A stretch of 47,785 bases of DNA from an uncultured Clostridia bacterium (GCA_947037025.1 CAMQSU010000011.1:1-47785), one strand, 5' to 3'; shown: positions 26,174-34,722, counted from the first letter of the stretch. The notes: generated by a model not told the origin, from the letters alone. Numbers and translations: made by a program.

Positions 26174-27195
26174 ACTTTCGCCCTCCTACCAAACACTTTG
26201 TTGTATGTTCTTTTTATTGAATTAAGCAGAGCACGAACCATGCTAGATGTAGCAGAATATGCTGGTTTAGAAAGCATTATAGCAAGTCCAACTAATGCCA
26301 AACCAATACCAATCGTAGCAATTCCTGCATGAACAGATCCGCTGCAAGCTAAAAACAATCCTTGAACTGCAAGACCAATTCCGCCGACAAAAAATGCAAG
26401 AACGATAACAATTAGCGAGAATACTACAGCAACAGTAACAGCAACTCCGACAAAACTAAACGCTAGACCTACAACCAAAAAAGCAAATGCTATCGGTAAC
26501 CAGATTATAGAAGTAACACCAAGGAATACTTTCATAGCAGAGCTGCGTTCTTTTTTAACAACTTCGCTAACTTTATTTTTCCCTTTGTCAAATACAGACG
26601 GCTCAAATTCGTAGTCATCATAACTGCGAGTTTGTTTAGCTCTAGGATATTCATCATGATTTCTCTCATCACTGCTAGAATAATTAGATGAATCATCACT
26701 ATAACTATTTACATCTCTATATCCATCCTCATATTCACTACTCGTAGATTTATTAACATCATGATAATCAGTAGTATGATTTTTATAGTTATTTTTTTTC
26801 TGCTCAAGCTTTGCAGCGGTTCTTTTCATTTTTTCAGATGCTGCTCTCATTTTAATTGCAGTAGCTGCACGAACTGACGCAGAAATATCTTTAACTAAAC
26901 TAGTATTTTTAGAATCATCACGAGAACAATTGTCACTGTCATTGTCATGAGAGCAACTCTCTTTGTCATTATCACGAGCAGATTCTTGTTGCTTATTTAA
27001 ACCAGCACTTTCCTCAATGCTCCTAACTATAACTTTAATACTATCCATACTAAATACCGCTTCATCCTCGGTCATACCATCGTCTAGTCTATCCTCAATA
27101 CACTCAGAATAAAAACTTATCGCCTTATCAACCTCATGTTTAGGGAAATGCGAAATAGCCATCCGCAACTCCCTTAAAAAACTTCTTTTAGTCAT
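26170..27195 (-). CDS. DUF1700/HAAS-domain membrane protein
   Basis: 341 residues. The N-terminal ~60 residues (SFLRELRMAISHFPKHEVDKAISFYSECIEDRLDDGMTEDEAV split over 5-50) form the HAAS helical domain. A long polar, Asp/Ser-rich linker (about 75-210) and three or four membrane helices (about 225-320) follow. The start is the ATG at 27195, with AAGGAGG seven bases before it; a longer reading from 27219 has no ribosome site. It overlaps the padR stop by eight bases. Proteins of this type are regularly encoded between PadR and DUF4097 proteins and are thought to work in envelope sensing. Confidence 0.87.
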   Translation of the reverse strand: MTKRSFLRELRMAISHFPKHEVDKAISFYSECIEDRLDDGMTEDEAVFSMDSIKVIVRSIEESAGLNKQQESARDNDKESCSHDNDSDNCSRDDSKNTSLVKDISASVRAATAIKMRAASEKMKRTAAKLEQKKNNYKNHTTDYHDVNKSTSSEYEDGYRDVNSYSDDSSNYSSSDERNHDEYPRAKQTRSYDDYEFEPSVFDKGKNKVSEVVKKERSSAMKVFLGVTSIIWLPIAFAFLVVGLAFSFVGVAVTVAVVFSLIVIVLAFFVGGIGLAVQGLFLACSGSVHAGIATIGIGLALVGLAIMLSKPAYSATSSMVRALLNSIKRTYNKVFGRRAKV

Positions 27196-27502
27196 AAATA
27201 CCCTCCTTGATAAAATCATATACTTCCATTACTTCTTCCCACTCTTTTAAAAACCCAATTATTCTCCGCTTCCCTTCACGGGTTATGCAAAAGTACTTTC
27301 GAAGACGCCCATTATGCTCAACTGAATATACAGTCACATACCCGTTCGCCTCATGCCTTTTAAGAATAGGATATAAAGTAGATTCTAATATCTCAACATA
27401 CTTAGATGCATCCTTAACAATTTGGTATCCATACGAATCACCGTTAGCTAAAATTTTCAAAACACATATCTCAAGTAAACCTCTTTTCAAATTAATATCC
27501 AT
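27188..27502 (-). CDS. PadR-family transcriptional regulator
   Basis: 104 residues with the PadR winged helix: LLEICVLKILANGDSYGYQIVKDA, ESTLYPILKRHEANGYVTVYSVEHNGRLRKYFCITREGKR. It matches the short PadR-s2 type lacking a large C-terminal domain. First gene of the operon with DUF1700 and DUF4097, whose start it overlaps. It likely represses its own promoter, where a 7-base inverted repeat lies between the -35 and -10 boxes. Confidence 0.92.
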   Translation of the reverse strand: MDINLKRGLLEICVLKILANGDSYGYQIVKDASKYVEILESTLYPILKRHEANGYVTVYSVEHNGRLRKYFCITREGKRRIIGFLKEWEEVMEVYDFIKEGIYD

Positions 27503-27525
27503 AGCAATACCCCCTCACATGTAAT

Positions 27526-27554
27526 ACTATACCACGCATAGTATAGTTTGTCAA
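27526..27554 (-). promoter_or_regulatory. padR promoter with built-in operator
   Basis: Minus strand TTGACA (27554-27549), 17 bases, TATAGT (27531-27526). ACTATAC (27526-27532) and GTATAGT (27541-27547) are inverted arms with an 8-base spacer that overlap the -10 box and fill the spacer region. This is a typical site for autorepression. Confidence 0.75.
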
Positions 27555-27799
27555 CCCTTTTTTTATATAATTTAATAATTTACATGCATATATTTTTTAT
27601 TCACCTTCATATTTGATCATTATAAATATTAATATCTGAATGCAATCGCTCATAATAATGTAGTTAAATTAATTATTATAATATATATAAATAAGATTAT
27701 AATACTTTAATATCATTCTATATATTACAAAATGTAGCAACGTTCACCTTGACGCACTCTTTAATATAATAACTGCATAATTAATATGGAGTTTACTCG
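27555..27799. other. Gene-free AT-rich stretch
   Basis: Between the padR promoter and the alcohol dehydrogenase terminator I see no gene, RNA or repeat. Confidence 0.5.
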
Positions 27800-27840
27800 A
27801 AAAAAAAATAAGCACCTAGATTAAAATCTAGGTGCTTATT
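27800..27840 (-). terminator. Terminator of the alcohol dehydrogenase gene
   Basis: A perfect 16-base stem AATAAGCACCTAGATT / AATCTAGGTGCTTATT and a run of seven U on the minus strand. Confidence 0.85.
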
Positions 27841-27957
27841 GAATTTTCATAATGAAACAATCAACTATATATTAATTAAATATCATCATTATACAATATA
27901 TTATTGATGCAAAATCTTTATTATTATTATAAAGTATTTGTTTTATTATCTGCTAAA

Positions 27958-29133
27958 TCAAAAATCAACCTTAGTATCATAATAACAGCATTTAAGCAAC
28001 TTTTCCATAACTGCAGGAGTTATCGATCTAGGATTAGTGCCGGTGCACGCATCGCCAACTGCAAGCTCAGAAACAATCGCAAGTTTATCCAAAAACTCTT
28101 TCTCATCAATAATTCCACCCTCATACTCTTGAATACTAGATGGAATGCCAAATGTCTTATTTAACTTCTCTATATATTTAATAAGAGTTTCAGTAGTAGG
28201 CTCAAGACCTAAGAAAGCAGCAATTTCACAATATCTTTTATCCGCTATTTTGTCAACAGAATTGTACTTGATAACTTTTGGTAGATACATAGCATTAGCG
28301 CAGCCGTGAACAATATGTCCGCCACTATATGCTGCACCAGTTTTGTGTGCCATAGAGTGGACTATTCCAAGCAGTGCATTAGAAAAAGCCATGCCCGCTA
28401 AACATTGTGCATTATGCATTCTCGCCCTTGCAGCCATGTCACCATTATAAGATGGCTCTAAATATTCGCTTATCATTTTAATTGCATGCAGTGCCAAAGG
28501 ATCAGTAAAATCACTGTTCATTGATGACACATAAGCTTCCACCGCATGAGTCATAGCATCCATACCAGTGTGTGCAACTAATTTTGCAGGCATGGTCTCA
28601 GCTAAGTCGCTGTCAACTATAGCAATGTCTGGAGTGATATTAAAGTCCGCCATCGGATACTTGACACCATTGTCGTAATCAGTAATGATCGCAAATGCAG
28701 TAACTTCTGTAGCGGTGCCTGATGTAGACGGAATCGCAACAAACTTTGCTTTAGTCCTAAGCAGTGGAAAATTGAAAGGAATACACAAGTCCTCAAACTT
28801 AGTTTCAGGATACTCGTAGAAAGCCCACATAGCTTTAGCAGCATCAATAGGCGATCCGCCACCAACTGCAATAATCCAGTCTGGATTAAATTTTTGCATT
28901 GCCTTAGCACCCTTCATAACAGTTGTAACTGATGGATCTGACTCAACACCTTCATAAAGCTGAATCTCCATTCCGGTGCTTTTTATATTATCAAGAATCT
29001 TATCAAGAAACCCGAATTTTTTCATGCTGCCGCCACCCACAACAACAAATGCTCTTTTCCCAACCAAATCCTTTAATGCGCTGATACTTCCTGCACCATG
29101 ATACACATCTCTTGGCAATGTAAATCTTCCCAT
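27958..29133 (-). CDS. Iron-containing alcohol dehydrogenase
   Basis: 391 residues, the usual length. The nucleotide-binding GGGSPIDAAK (91-100) and the metal ligands Asp192, His196, His259 and His273 have exactly the spacing of FucO-type enzymes. It interconverts an alcohol or diol with its aldehyde using NAD(P)H; butanol- or lactaldehyde-type substrates are both possible. No partner gene is adjacent, and it has its own terminator. GGAGG precedes the ATG. Confidence 0.93.
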   Translation of the reverse strand: MGRFTLPRDVYHGAGSISALKDLVGKRAFVVVGGGSMKKFGFLDKILDNIKSTGMEIQLYEGVESDPSVTTVMKGAKAMQKFNPDWIIAVGGGSPIDAAKAMWAFYEYPETKFEDLCIPFNFPLLRTKAKFVAIPSTSGTATEVTAFAIITDYDNGVKYPMADFNITPDIAIVDSDLAETMPAKLVAHTGMDAMTHAVEAYVSSMNSDFTDPLALHAIKMISEYLEPSYNGDMAARARMHNAQCLAGMAFSNALLGIVHSMAHKTGAAYSGGHIVHGCANAMYLPKVIKYNSVDKIADKRYCEIAAFLGLEPTTETLIKYIEKLNKTFGIPSSIQEYEGGIIDEKEFLDKLAIVSELAVGDACTGTNPRSITPAVMEKLLKCCYYDTKVDF

Positions 29134-30084
29134 ATTCCCTCCTAAATGATATATTTATATCTAATTAAACATAAAAATTATCGCAAGTCTATTTAGCAAA
29201 CTATATAATCTGCATGCTAACACTTACATAAATCAATATACATATTATATATTCCCTCAATTAATATTATTATAACACAATACAAAATAAAATACAATAC
29301 ATGTTACAAAACTTTACATATTTCGCATAATTATATCTTAATATACAATTATAATTAAGACTACAAATAATTTATAGTCCACTTATATTTATCAGCAGTA
29401 TATTAAACACCAATATCTATTGAACATATGTGGCAGCATTCTAATCTATGCTTTGCTATGCATTCAAGTTGCATCTTGAAATTATACTGATATATACTTA
29501 TTATATTTATCTATTAACTTTGATTATTTGCATATTTTGCCAATCAAATATTACCTAGTATATATGCTACCTTATATAATTTTAAGATTTTTTTTAAAGT
29601 AGAATTTCTAAATTAAATGCGAAAAAATATTGTGTAATTGTATTTATTACAAAAAGTTTTTTATATTAAATTAGTATACAATTCAACTGTTTAAGTAGTT
29701 TGATTTTTCATGTTATTTTAATATTATTATTTTAATATTTATGCAACTTAAACTTATAAAAAAATATGATATAATTATTATAAATTATATTTAAATTTCT
29801 ATAATAACTATAACAGGCTATCTGTACTAATTCTATAATATTCTGCATTAATCTATTATAATATTGTTTTTATCATAATAATTTGAAACACATTGTATAT
29901 ATACTAATATATTTATTTCTATAATAAGCTATCATAATACAAATAATGCTATTACTTTTTTGCTGCAAAATAGTTAATATTATATCAATTATTTGATTAA
30001 ATTATTTGCAGTATTTGTAATAAATATTACTTCAATTTGTCTTTTATTCTTTTCTACTTTTTGCATAAACATTAAGACAAAATA
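29134..30084. other. 951-base gene-free region
   Basis: The longest internal gap. Near 29269-29297 it holds a promoter candidate for the dehydrogenase. The remaining ~780 bases are very AT-rich, with many stops in all frames. I see no tRNA, stable hairpin series or repeat. A slightly GC-richer patch at 29427-29480 shows no clear structure. Confidence 0.5.
29269..29297 (-). promoter_or_regulatory. Promoter candidate of the alcohol dehydrogenase
   Basis: Minus strand TTGTAT (29297-29292), 17 bases, TATAAT (29274-29269), 136 bases before the ATG. In such AT-rich DNA this match is only moderate evidence. Confidence 0.45.
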
Positions 30085-30348
30085 TTATTTATTCATCTTA
30101 GAAATTAGCAGCATAATTTCATTTATTTTATCATCTGCATTACCCGACTCAAACGCTTGCTTAACACAAGTTGACATATGTGTTTCTATTATTTGCATGT
30201 TTGCACTTTTCACTATTGCTGCAGTTGATAGCAACTGACTAGATATATCCATGCAATATCTACCATCCTCGATCATTTTAATTATACCGTCAATTTGACC
30301 TCGTGCAGTCTTAAGAAGCCTCATAACATTATCTCTATTCATATCCAT
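30085..30348 (-). CDS. csoR: CsoR-family copper-sensing repressor
   Basis: 87 residues from the ATG at 30348, which has GGAG five bases upstream; an ATG at 30351 overlapping the copA stop (TAATG) is also possible. Counting from the 30351 start, the Cu(I) ligands Cys33 (RYCMDI), His58 and Cys62 (ETHMSTC) match the C-H-C set of true CsoR proteins. It represses copper export genes until Cu(I) binds. It is the last gene behind the copA-copZ fusion, whose leader carries a CsoR-like operator, so it should regulate itself and the pump. Confidence 0.92.
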   Translation of the reverse strand: MDMNRDNVMRLLKTARGQIDGIIKMIEDGRYCMDISSQLLSTAAIVKSANMQIIETHMSTCVKQAFESGNADDKINEIMLLISKMNK

Positions 30349-30350
30349 CA

Positions 30351-30560
30351 TTACTCCTTTATAATTGATATAACGCTATACCCTGCATTTGATATTGCTT
30401 GCGTGATTTTATCACTTTCGATATTTCCACCTATTATAGTCGCAGTTTTTGCTGCTAGATCTATAGACACATTACCACCAGTCATACTTGTTAAAATCTC
30501 ATTAACTGCCCCCGTGCAATGTCCGCACATCATTCCTTCTATTAAAATTAAATTTTTCAT
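30351..30560 (-). CDS. copZ: CopZ-like copper chaperone from an internal start inside copA (candidate)
   Basis: In frame with copA, an ATG at 30560 is preceded by GAGGAG eight bases upstream. It would give a 69-residue protein: an HMA fold with the MxCxxC-type site M-M-C-G-H-C (residues 11-15). That is the normal length of free CopZ. The string GGAGAATGAAAAAATGAAAA here is identical to the ribosome site and start of the secreted gene at 177, a genuine gene start in this genome. Whether it is translated separately is inferred, not shown. Confidence 0.5.
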   Translation of the reverse strand: MKNLILIEGMMCGHCTGAVNEILTSMTGGNVSIDLAAKTATIIGGNIESDKITQAISNAGYSVISIIKE

Positions 30561-32981
30561 TTTTTCATTCTCCTCTCTATTCATATTTTCATTATCTTGT
30601 TTGCTATCATTGCTGATTTTTATATCATTGCAATAATCATTTTGACTATCTGCCTCCATATTATCATTAATCTTTAATACATTGTCTTCTGTATATTTAT
30701 CTGCACTGTATGGTTTATAAAGTTTTAATCTAAGTGCGTTTAGTACTACGCAAACAGAACTCAAACTCATTGCAGCAGCACCAATCATAGGGTCTAACTT
30801 AAATCCGCCTAAACTGTAAAAAGCACCTGCTGCTATTGGTATACCGATTATGTTATAGAAAAACGCCCAAAATAAATTGCCTTTTATATTGTTTATAACT
30901 CGCTTTGACAACTTTATCGCATTTGCTACATCAATCAAATCGCTTTTCATAAGCACAATATCACTCGACTCAATTGCAATATCCATTCCAGAACCAATAG
31001 CAATTCCAACATCAGCTCTAGCTAGAGCTGGTGCATCATTTACACCATCACCAACCATCGCAACAACTTTACCCTGTGCCTGAAGCTTTGCTATAACATC
31101 CTCTTTATCAGCTGGAAGCACTTCAGAAATCACTCTATCCGCACCTACTTGCCTTGCAATTGACCTTGCTGTTAGCTCATTATCACCAGTCAGCATGATT
31201 ACTTCAAGCCCTAATTCTGTCAGCTTTTTAATCGCTGCACGGCTAGTATCTTTAACTTTATCAGCAACAGCAATTACTCCTATCACCATCTTTTCAGTTG
31301 CAAAAATAAGCGGTGTTTTGCCCTCGTATGCAAGTTTATCGCATACTGATTTAGACCAATCAGTGTTGATATTTAAGCTATCGATTAGACGAATATTGCC
31401 TGCATAATAAGTCACGCCGTCAATATCCCCCTGCACCCCACTGCCTGTGATACTATTAAAATTATCTACAAAAACATCTAAACAATCCTCATCATAAAAG
31501 TAATTATTAATAGCCGATGCAAGCGGATGCTCCGAGTACCTCTCTAACCCTTTTGCTATGCTTATAAGCTCGCATTTAGTTAATTCTCCTGTTGCAATTA
31601 CATCAGTTACAACTGGCTTACCCTCTGTAATTGTACCAGTTTTATCAAGTACTACAGTATTGATTTTGTGTGCAAGTTGCAAAGTTTCGCCTGATTTTAT
31701 TAAAATGCCATTGCTAGCACCAACTCCCGTGCCTACCATTATTGCGACAGGAGTTGCAAGCCCAAGTGCACAAGGACATGATATAACAAGCACTGCTATT
31801 GCAATAGATAGTGCAAAATTTACGCTGCTGCTACCAACAGTAATCCATAATATGAAAGAAAGTAGCGATATAAACATAACAATCGGTACAAATACGCCAC
31901 TAACTTTATCAGCAATTTTTGCAATTGGTGCTTTGCTATTACTTGCTTCTTCAACAAGCTTTATAATCCTTGAAAGCGTCGTATCTTCACCAACTTTTGT
32001 TGCTGCAACTTTAAGCATAGAACTTCCATTAATGCTCGCAGACATAACGTTGCAGTCTACATATTTTTCTACTGGAATGCTCTCTCCAGTTAAAGCGGAC
32101 TCATTAACAGAGGAATTACCTTCAATGACAATTCCGTCAACAGGTATTGCCCCACCCGGTTTAATTATCAGTACATCACCAACATTAATTAATGATATAT
32201 TAACTTCTTCTTCCACCCCATCTAACAGCCTAATTGCAGTTTTAGGTGCAAGATCTATTAATTTTTCAATAGCATCTGTAGTTTTTCCTTTAGATACACT
32301 CTCCAAATACTTACCAAGTGTAACTAGTGCAAGAATCATTACGGACGTTTCAAAATACAAATCATGCATATATATCTTGACAAGATCGATATTACCGGTA
32401 GAAATTCCATAACTCATCACATAAATAGCAATGATTCCATAAACTAACGACGCACCAGAACCAACAGCAATCAGAGTATCCATATTTGGGTGCATCTTGA
32501 AAAGATTTTTAAGTCCGATAGTGTAATATTTTCTATTAACTATTATAACTGGCAATGTTAGCAGTAATTGCGTTAATGCAAATATGACCGCATTTTCTGA
32601 ACCTACAAAAAACCACGGCATTGGCAGCCCGATCATACCTCCCATTGCAATATACATAAGCGGAATCATAAGTCCGAAGGACACTATTAACCTTATTTTC
32701 ATCTCACGCTTTTCACTTGACTGTGCGTCCTTCAGTTGTTTGCTAGAATTATTTTGATTACCGCCCTCAGCCACAACCATAGCTCCATAGCCTGCTTTAG
32801 TAACAGCTGCGCAAATCTCCGCATCACCTAAAATTTCATCATCATATTCTACTACCATGCTGTTTGAAAGCAACTGTACATTGACATCTTTAACCCCTTT
32901 TAATTTGCTCAAACTGCTACCAACGTGTGCAGAACATGCTGAACACGTCATTCCTGAAATATTGTATTTTTCTTTTTTCAT
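30351..32981 (-). CDS. copA: Copper-exporting P1B-type ATPase with C-terminal CopZ-like domain
   Basis: 876 residues from the ATG at 32981 (GGAG five bases upstream); a longer reading from a GTG at 33017 would translate through the operator. An N-terminal HMA domain has Cys13/Cys16 (GMTCSAC). The membrane part carries the Cu(I) motif Cys402-Pro-Cys404. The phosphorylation site is Asp446 (DKTGT), with TGDN, GDGVNDAP and the P1B ending. After a polar linker (about 745-807) comes a second HMA domain (808-876, Cys819/Cys822), an unusual place since extra HMA domains are normally N-terminal. It exports Cu(I). It sits in an operon with csoR. Confidence 0.94.
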   Translation of the reverse strand: MKKEKYNISGMTCSACSAHVGSSLSKLKGVKDVNVQLLSNSMVVEYDDEILGDAEICAAVTKAGYGAMVVAEGGNQNNSSKQLKDAQSSEKREMKIRLIVSFGLMIPLMYIAMGGMIGLPMPWFFVGSENAVIFALTQLLLTLPVIIVNRKYYTIGLKNLFKMHPNMDTLIAVGSGASLVYGIIAIYVMSYGISTGNIDLVKIYMHDLYFETSVMILALVTLGKYLESVSKGKTTDAIEKLIDLAPKTAIRLLDGVEEEVNISLINVGDVLIIKPGGAIPVDGIVIEGNSSVNESALTGESIPVEKYVDCNVMSASINGSSMLKVAATKVGEDTTLSRIIKLVEEASNSKAPIAKIADKVSGVFVPIVMFISLLSFILWITVGSSSVNFALSIAIAVLVISCPCALGLATPVAIMVGTGVGASNGILIKSGETLQLAHKINTVVLDKTGTITEGKPVVTDVIATGELTKCELISIAKGLERYSEHPLASAINNYFYDEDCLDVFVDNFNSITGSGVQGDIDGVTYYAGNIRLIDSLNINTDWSKSVCDKLAYEGKTPLIFATEKMVIGVIAVADKVKDTSRAAIKKLTELGLEVIMLTGDNELTARSIARQVGADRVISEVLPADKEDVIAKLQAQGKVVAMVGDGVNDAPALARADVGIAIGSGMDIAIESSDIVLMKSDLIDVANAIKLSKRVINNIKGNLFWAFFYNIIGIPIAAGAFYSLGGFKLDPMIGAAAMSLSSVCVVLNALRLKLYKPYSADKYTEDNVLKINDNMEADSQNDYCNDIKISNDSKQDNENMNREENEKMKNLILIEGMMCGHCTGAVNEILTSMTGGNVSIDLAAKTATIIGGNIESDKITQAISNAGYSVISIIKE

Positions 32982-32991
32982 ATCAACTCCA

Positions 32992-33013
32992 CTACCCCGC
33001 CCCCGTAGGGTAT
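32992..33013 (-). promoter_or_regulatory. CsoR-type operator before copA
   Basis: On the minus strand TACCCTAC, a G-run and GGGGTA form the GC-rich pseudo-palindrome known from CsoR operators such as the one before B. subtilis copZA. It lies 10-30 bases before the copA start in otherwise AT-rich DNA. The promoter itself is not clear and may overlap the terminator hairpin just upstream. Confidence 0.75.
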
Positions 33014-33021
33014 CCACTTTT

Positions 33022-33060
33022 TAAAAATAATAATCTAGATCTTTCAATCTAGATTATTAT
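33022..33060 (-). terminator. Terminator before the copper operon
   Basis: ATAATAATCTAGAT / ATCTAGATTATTAT with a six-base loop, then five U on the minus strand. It ends the MazG-like gene 57 bases downstream of its stop. Confidence 0.75.
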
Positions 33061-33116
33061 CATAAATCAAATTATATGATTAGCCAATTTATAATCACCA
33101 CTAAGTGGCTTGTACG

Positions 33117-33470
33117 TTAATGCATATCATCGACATTTTTGCAGGCTTCAAGTAACAGTACCTTGTTATCATATCCGCCATCCAATTTTTTCTTTGCATT
33201 TCTTATACGCTCAAAAGACTCCTCCGTAACACCAACACTAACAACTAGAGCTAAAATAACTTCTTGCAACTCGGCAAGTTCGTGTATAGCTTTTTCGTCA
33301 TTCATGCTGTCAAATTCGCTCTCAAAATCTTGCATTTTTTCGTGCATTTTCTCAATTAGTTTAGCCATATATTGCTCATCATCCATTATAAGATACTTGC
33401 AATCAATACCAGTCTTCTCTATTTGCGAAGGAATATTATCTCTTACTAACTTATTATACTCGATATTCAT
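33117..33470 (-). CDS. MazG-like nucleotide pyrophosphohydrolase
   Basis: 117 residues opening with the family hallmark YNKLVRDNIPSQIEKTG, followed by the acidic helix pair EFDSMNDEKAIHELAELQEVILAL that holds the metal-binding Glu/Asp residues, and ending with FERIRNAKKKLDGGYDNKVLLLE. Such all-alpha phosphoribosyl-ATP pyrophosphohydrolase-like proteins probably clear unwanted nucleotides. The ATG at 33470 must be right because the conserved motif starts at residue 5. Yet the -10 box lies only six bases upstream and there is no ribosome site, so the mRNA may be leaderless. Confidence 0.88.
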   Translation of the reverse strand: MNIEYNKLVRDNIPSQIEKTGIDCKYLIMDDEQYMAKLIEKMHEKMQDFESEFDSMNDEKAIHELAELQEVILALVVSVGVTEESFERIRNAKKKLDGGYDNKVLLLEACKNVDDMH

Positions 33471-33476
33471 ACTTTC

Positions 33477-33504
33477 ATTATATCATTAGTTTGAAAATTG
33501 TCAA
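33477..33504 (-). promoter_or_regulatory. Promoter predicting a leaderless mRNA
   Basis: Minus strand TTGACA (33504-33499), 16 bases, TATAAT (33482-33477). The expected transcription start coincides with the A of the ATG at 33470. Confidence 0.7.
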
Positions 33505-33570
33505 TATTATATCATCATTTTGCGTAAATTTATCTGTTAAATTGTATATATTTCCCAAAGAAATCAACAA

Positions 33571-33837
33571 TTACAGTGAATGATGTACCCTATCCGCTTC
33601 TTCTGATGATTTAGCGTTGTTCCAGTTATTCATTGTTCCAACTAAATATCCAGTAATACGTCTAATTCTCTCAAACGGTATAAGCTCTTTTACAAATGCA
33701 AGATCAGCAAACTCGCCATCTAATTTAATAGTAAGCTCAGAGATCTTACCATGCTTCTCTTCTAAATATTCAACATATTTTGCAACCTCAACCTGTGTCA
33801 ACTCTCCGCCTTCAACTAAAACTTTATTCATCTTCAT
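33571..33837 (-). CDS. Small NrdD-C-terminus-like protein
   Basis: 88 residues. The second half, FERIRRITGYLVGTMNNWNNAKSSEEADRVHH, resembles the C-terminal segment of class III anaerobic ribonucleotide reductases (RITGYLVGTxxRWNxAKxxEExDRVxH), but the glycyl-radical and active-site parts are missing. Free-standing copies of this segment occur in anaerobes and are usually labelled NrdD-like; the function is unknown. The upstream region carries three spaced copies of a GCATATG-centred repeat (33971-34103). Confidence 0.75.
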   Translation of the reverse strand: MKMNKVLVEGGELTQVEVAKYVEYLEEKHGKISELTIKLDGEFADLAFVKELIPFERIRRITGYLVGTMNNWNNAKSSEEADRVHHSL

Positions 33838-33894
33838 TATATTATCCTCTCTTTATTTATTATTTCCGTTATTCATTTTTCATTTCGTGCTGTT

Positions 33895-33923
33895 ATTATA
33901 ACACTATAATATTATTAATGCAA
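33895..33923 (-). promoter_or_regulatory. Promoter of the NrdD-like gene
   Basis: Minus strand TTGCAT (33923-33918), 17 bases, TATAAT (33900-33895). Confidence 0.65.
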
Positions 33924-33970
33924 TAGGTTTATTCAAACTTTTTTATACAATTTTTCACTATAAATTTCTA

Positions 33971-34103
33971 GTTATTAGCATATGATATTTTAATCATTTT
34001 ATACTGTATTTTTCTTGTTTTGACCTGTTATTAACATATGCTATTTTGGCTACTTGTTGAATGTTATAAATCGTTAGCTGCATCTTTATTAGCATATGTT
34101 ATA
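33971..34103. repeat. Three spaced palindromic repeats (TTARCATATGNTA)
   Basis: TTATTAGCATATGATA, TTATTAACATATGCTA and TTATTAGCATATGTTA begin at about 33972, 34028 and 34086, that is 56-58 bases apart. They lie 50-180 bases upstream of the NrdD-like gene's promoter. A related GCATATGC palindrome occurs at the start of the feo transcript (38081-38096). The rest of 33838-34335 holds that promoter and the DtxR-gene terminator. Confidence 0.55.
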
Positions 34104-34112
34104 ATCATATTA

Positions 34113-34147
34113 CATAAAAATAAAGAGTGTAGATTGCACCCTTTATT
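34113..34147 (-). terminator. Terminator of the feo-dtxR operon
   Basis: AATAAAGGGTG / CACTCTTTATT on the minus strand (one G-U) followed by five U, 190 bases past the dtxR stop. Confidence 0.7.
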
Positions 34148-34335
34148 CTTTAAAATTGTAAATTAATTTGTGGTTAATTTGATATAATGTCTGCTTGATT
34201 TAATATAAATTGCGTCTAATTCAATTATATTGACACTCCAAACTTATGATAAAACTCAAAATATGTAATTAAATAATTAGATTTGCTATCAATATATATG
34301 ATTACAATTTAAAATTGTAATAAAAGTTGCAATTG

Positions 34336-34713
34336 TTAGCTAGTTTTATTGCATGATGCTAAAAATTTTTCTACTGCACTTATGCTTTCCGAGCTAATTA
34401 CATGCTCCATTCTGCAAGCGTCAGCCTCTGCAACAGCGCTATCAACTCCAAAATATGTCAGTAACTCAGTTAGCAAACTATGTCTTGAGTAAATCTCGCC
34501 ACTTTTTTGCTTGCCAACTTCAGTAAAATCGATTTTACCTGTATCATCAATAGCGATATAACCTTGCTCACGCAACAAATTAACTGCTCTTGATACACTG
34601 GATTTTGAATATCCTAATCGATCAACAACATCGACTGAATGCAAGTTATCATTTTTTTTCTTTAGCAAATATATTGTTTCTAAATACATTTCTCCTGACT
34701 CTAATAGTGGCAT
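34336..34713 (-). CDS. DtxR-family iron-dependent repressor
   Basis: 125 residues: an N-terminal winged helix and a metal-binding/dimer domain, with no C-terminal SH3 domain. The ligand pattern is that of iron sensors: Met9 (GEMYLETIY), His78, and Cys100-x-x-Glu103-His104 in ACRMEHVIS, close to ACRWEHVMS of DtxR. MntR has EGIEHH there instead. It is the last gene of the feo operon and most likely represses iron uptake when Fe(II) is plentiful. Candidate boxes are at 38081-38096 and 40226-40240. Confidence 0.9.
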   Translation of the reverse strand: MPLLESGEMYLETIYLLKKKNDNLHSVDVVDRLGYSKSSVSRAVNLLREQGYIAIDDTGKIDFTEVGKQKSGEIYSRHSLLTELLTYFGVDSAVAEADACRMEHVISSESISAVEKFLASCNKTS

Positions 34714-34722
34714 ATTATCACC

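Noticed and set aside
29134..30084. Hidden RNA gene in the long gap
   Set aside because: No tRNA cloverleaf, no strong hairpin with U-tract and no GC-rich core could be found by eye.
31558..32412. 284-codon plus-strand open frame inside copA
   Set aside because: Antisense to conserved P-type ATPase motifs, rich in Ser/Thr/Pro/Ile as expected of a reverse-frame shadow, with no ribosome site.
32982..33017. GTG start for copA giving 12 more residues
   Set aside because: It would translate the GC-rich CsoR-type operator as Arg/Gly codons and lacks a ribosome site, while the ATG at 32981 has GGAG at the right distance.
33571..33837. Truncated class III ribonucleotide reductase (pseudogene)
   Set aside because: The gene has its own start, ribosome site and promoter, and small free-standing proteins of this kind are known in anaerobes, so it is treated as an intact small gene.
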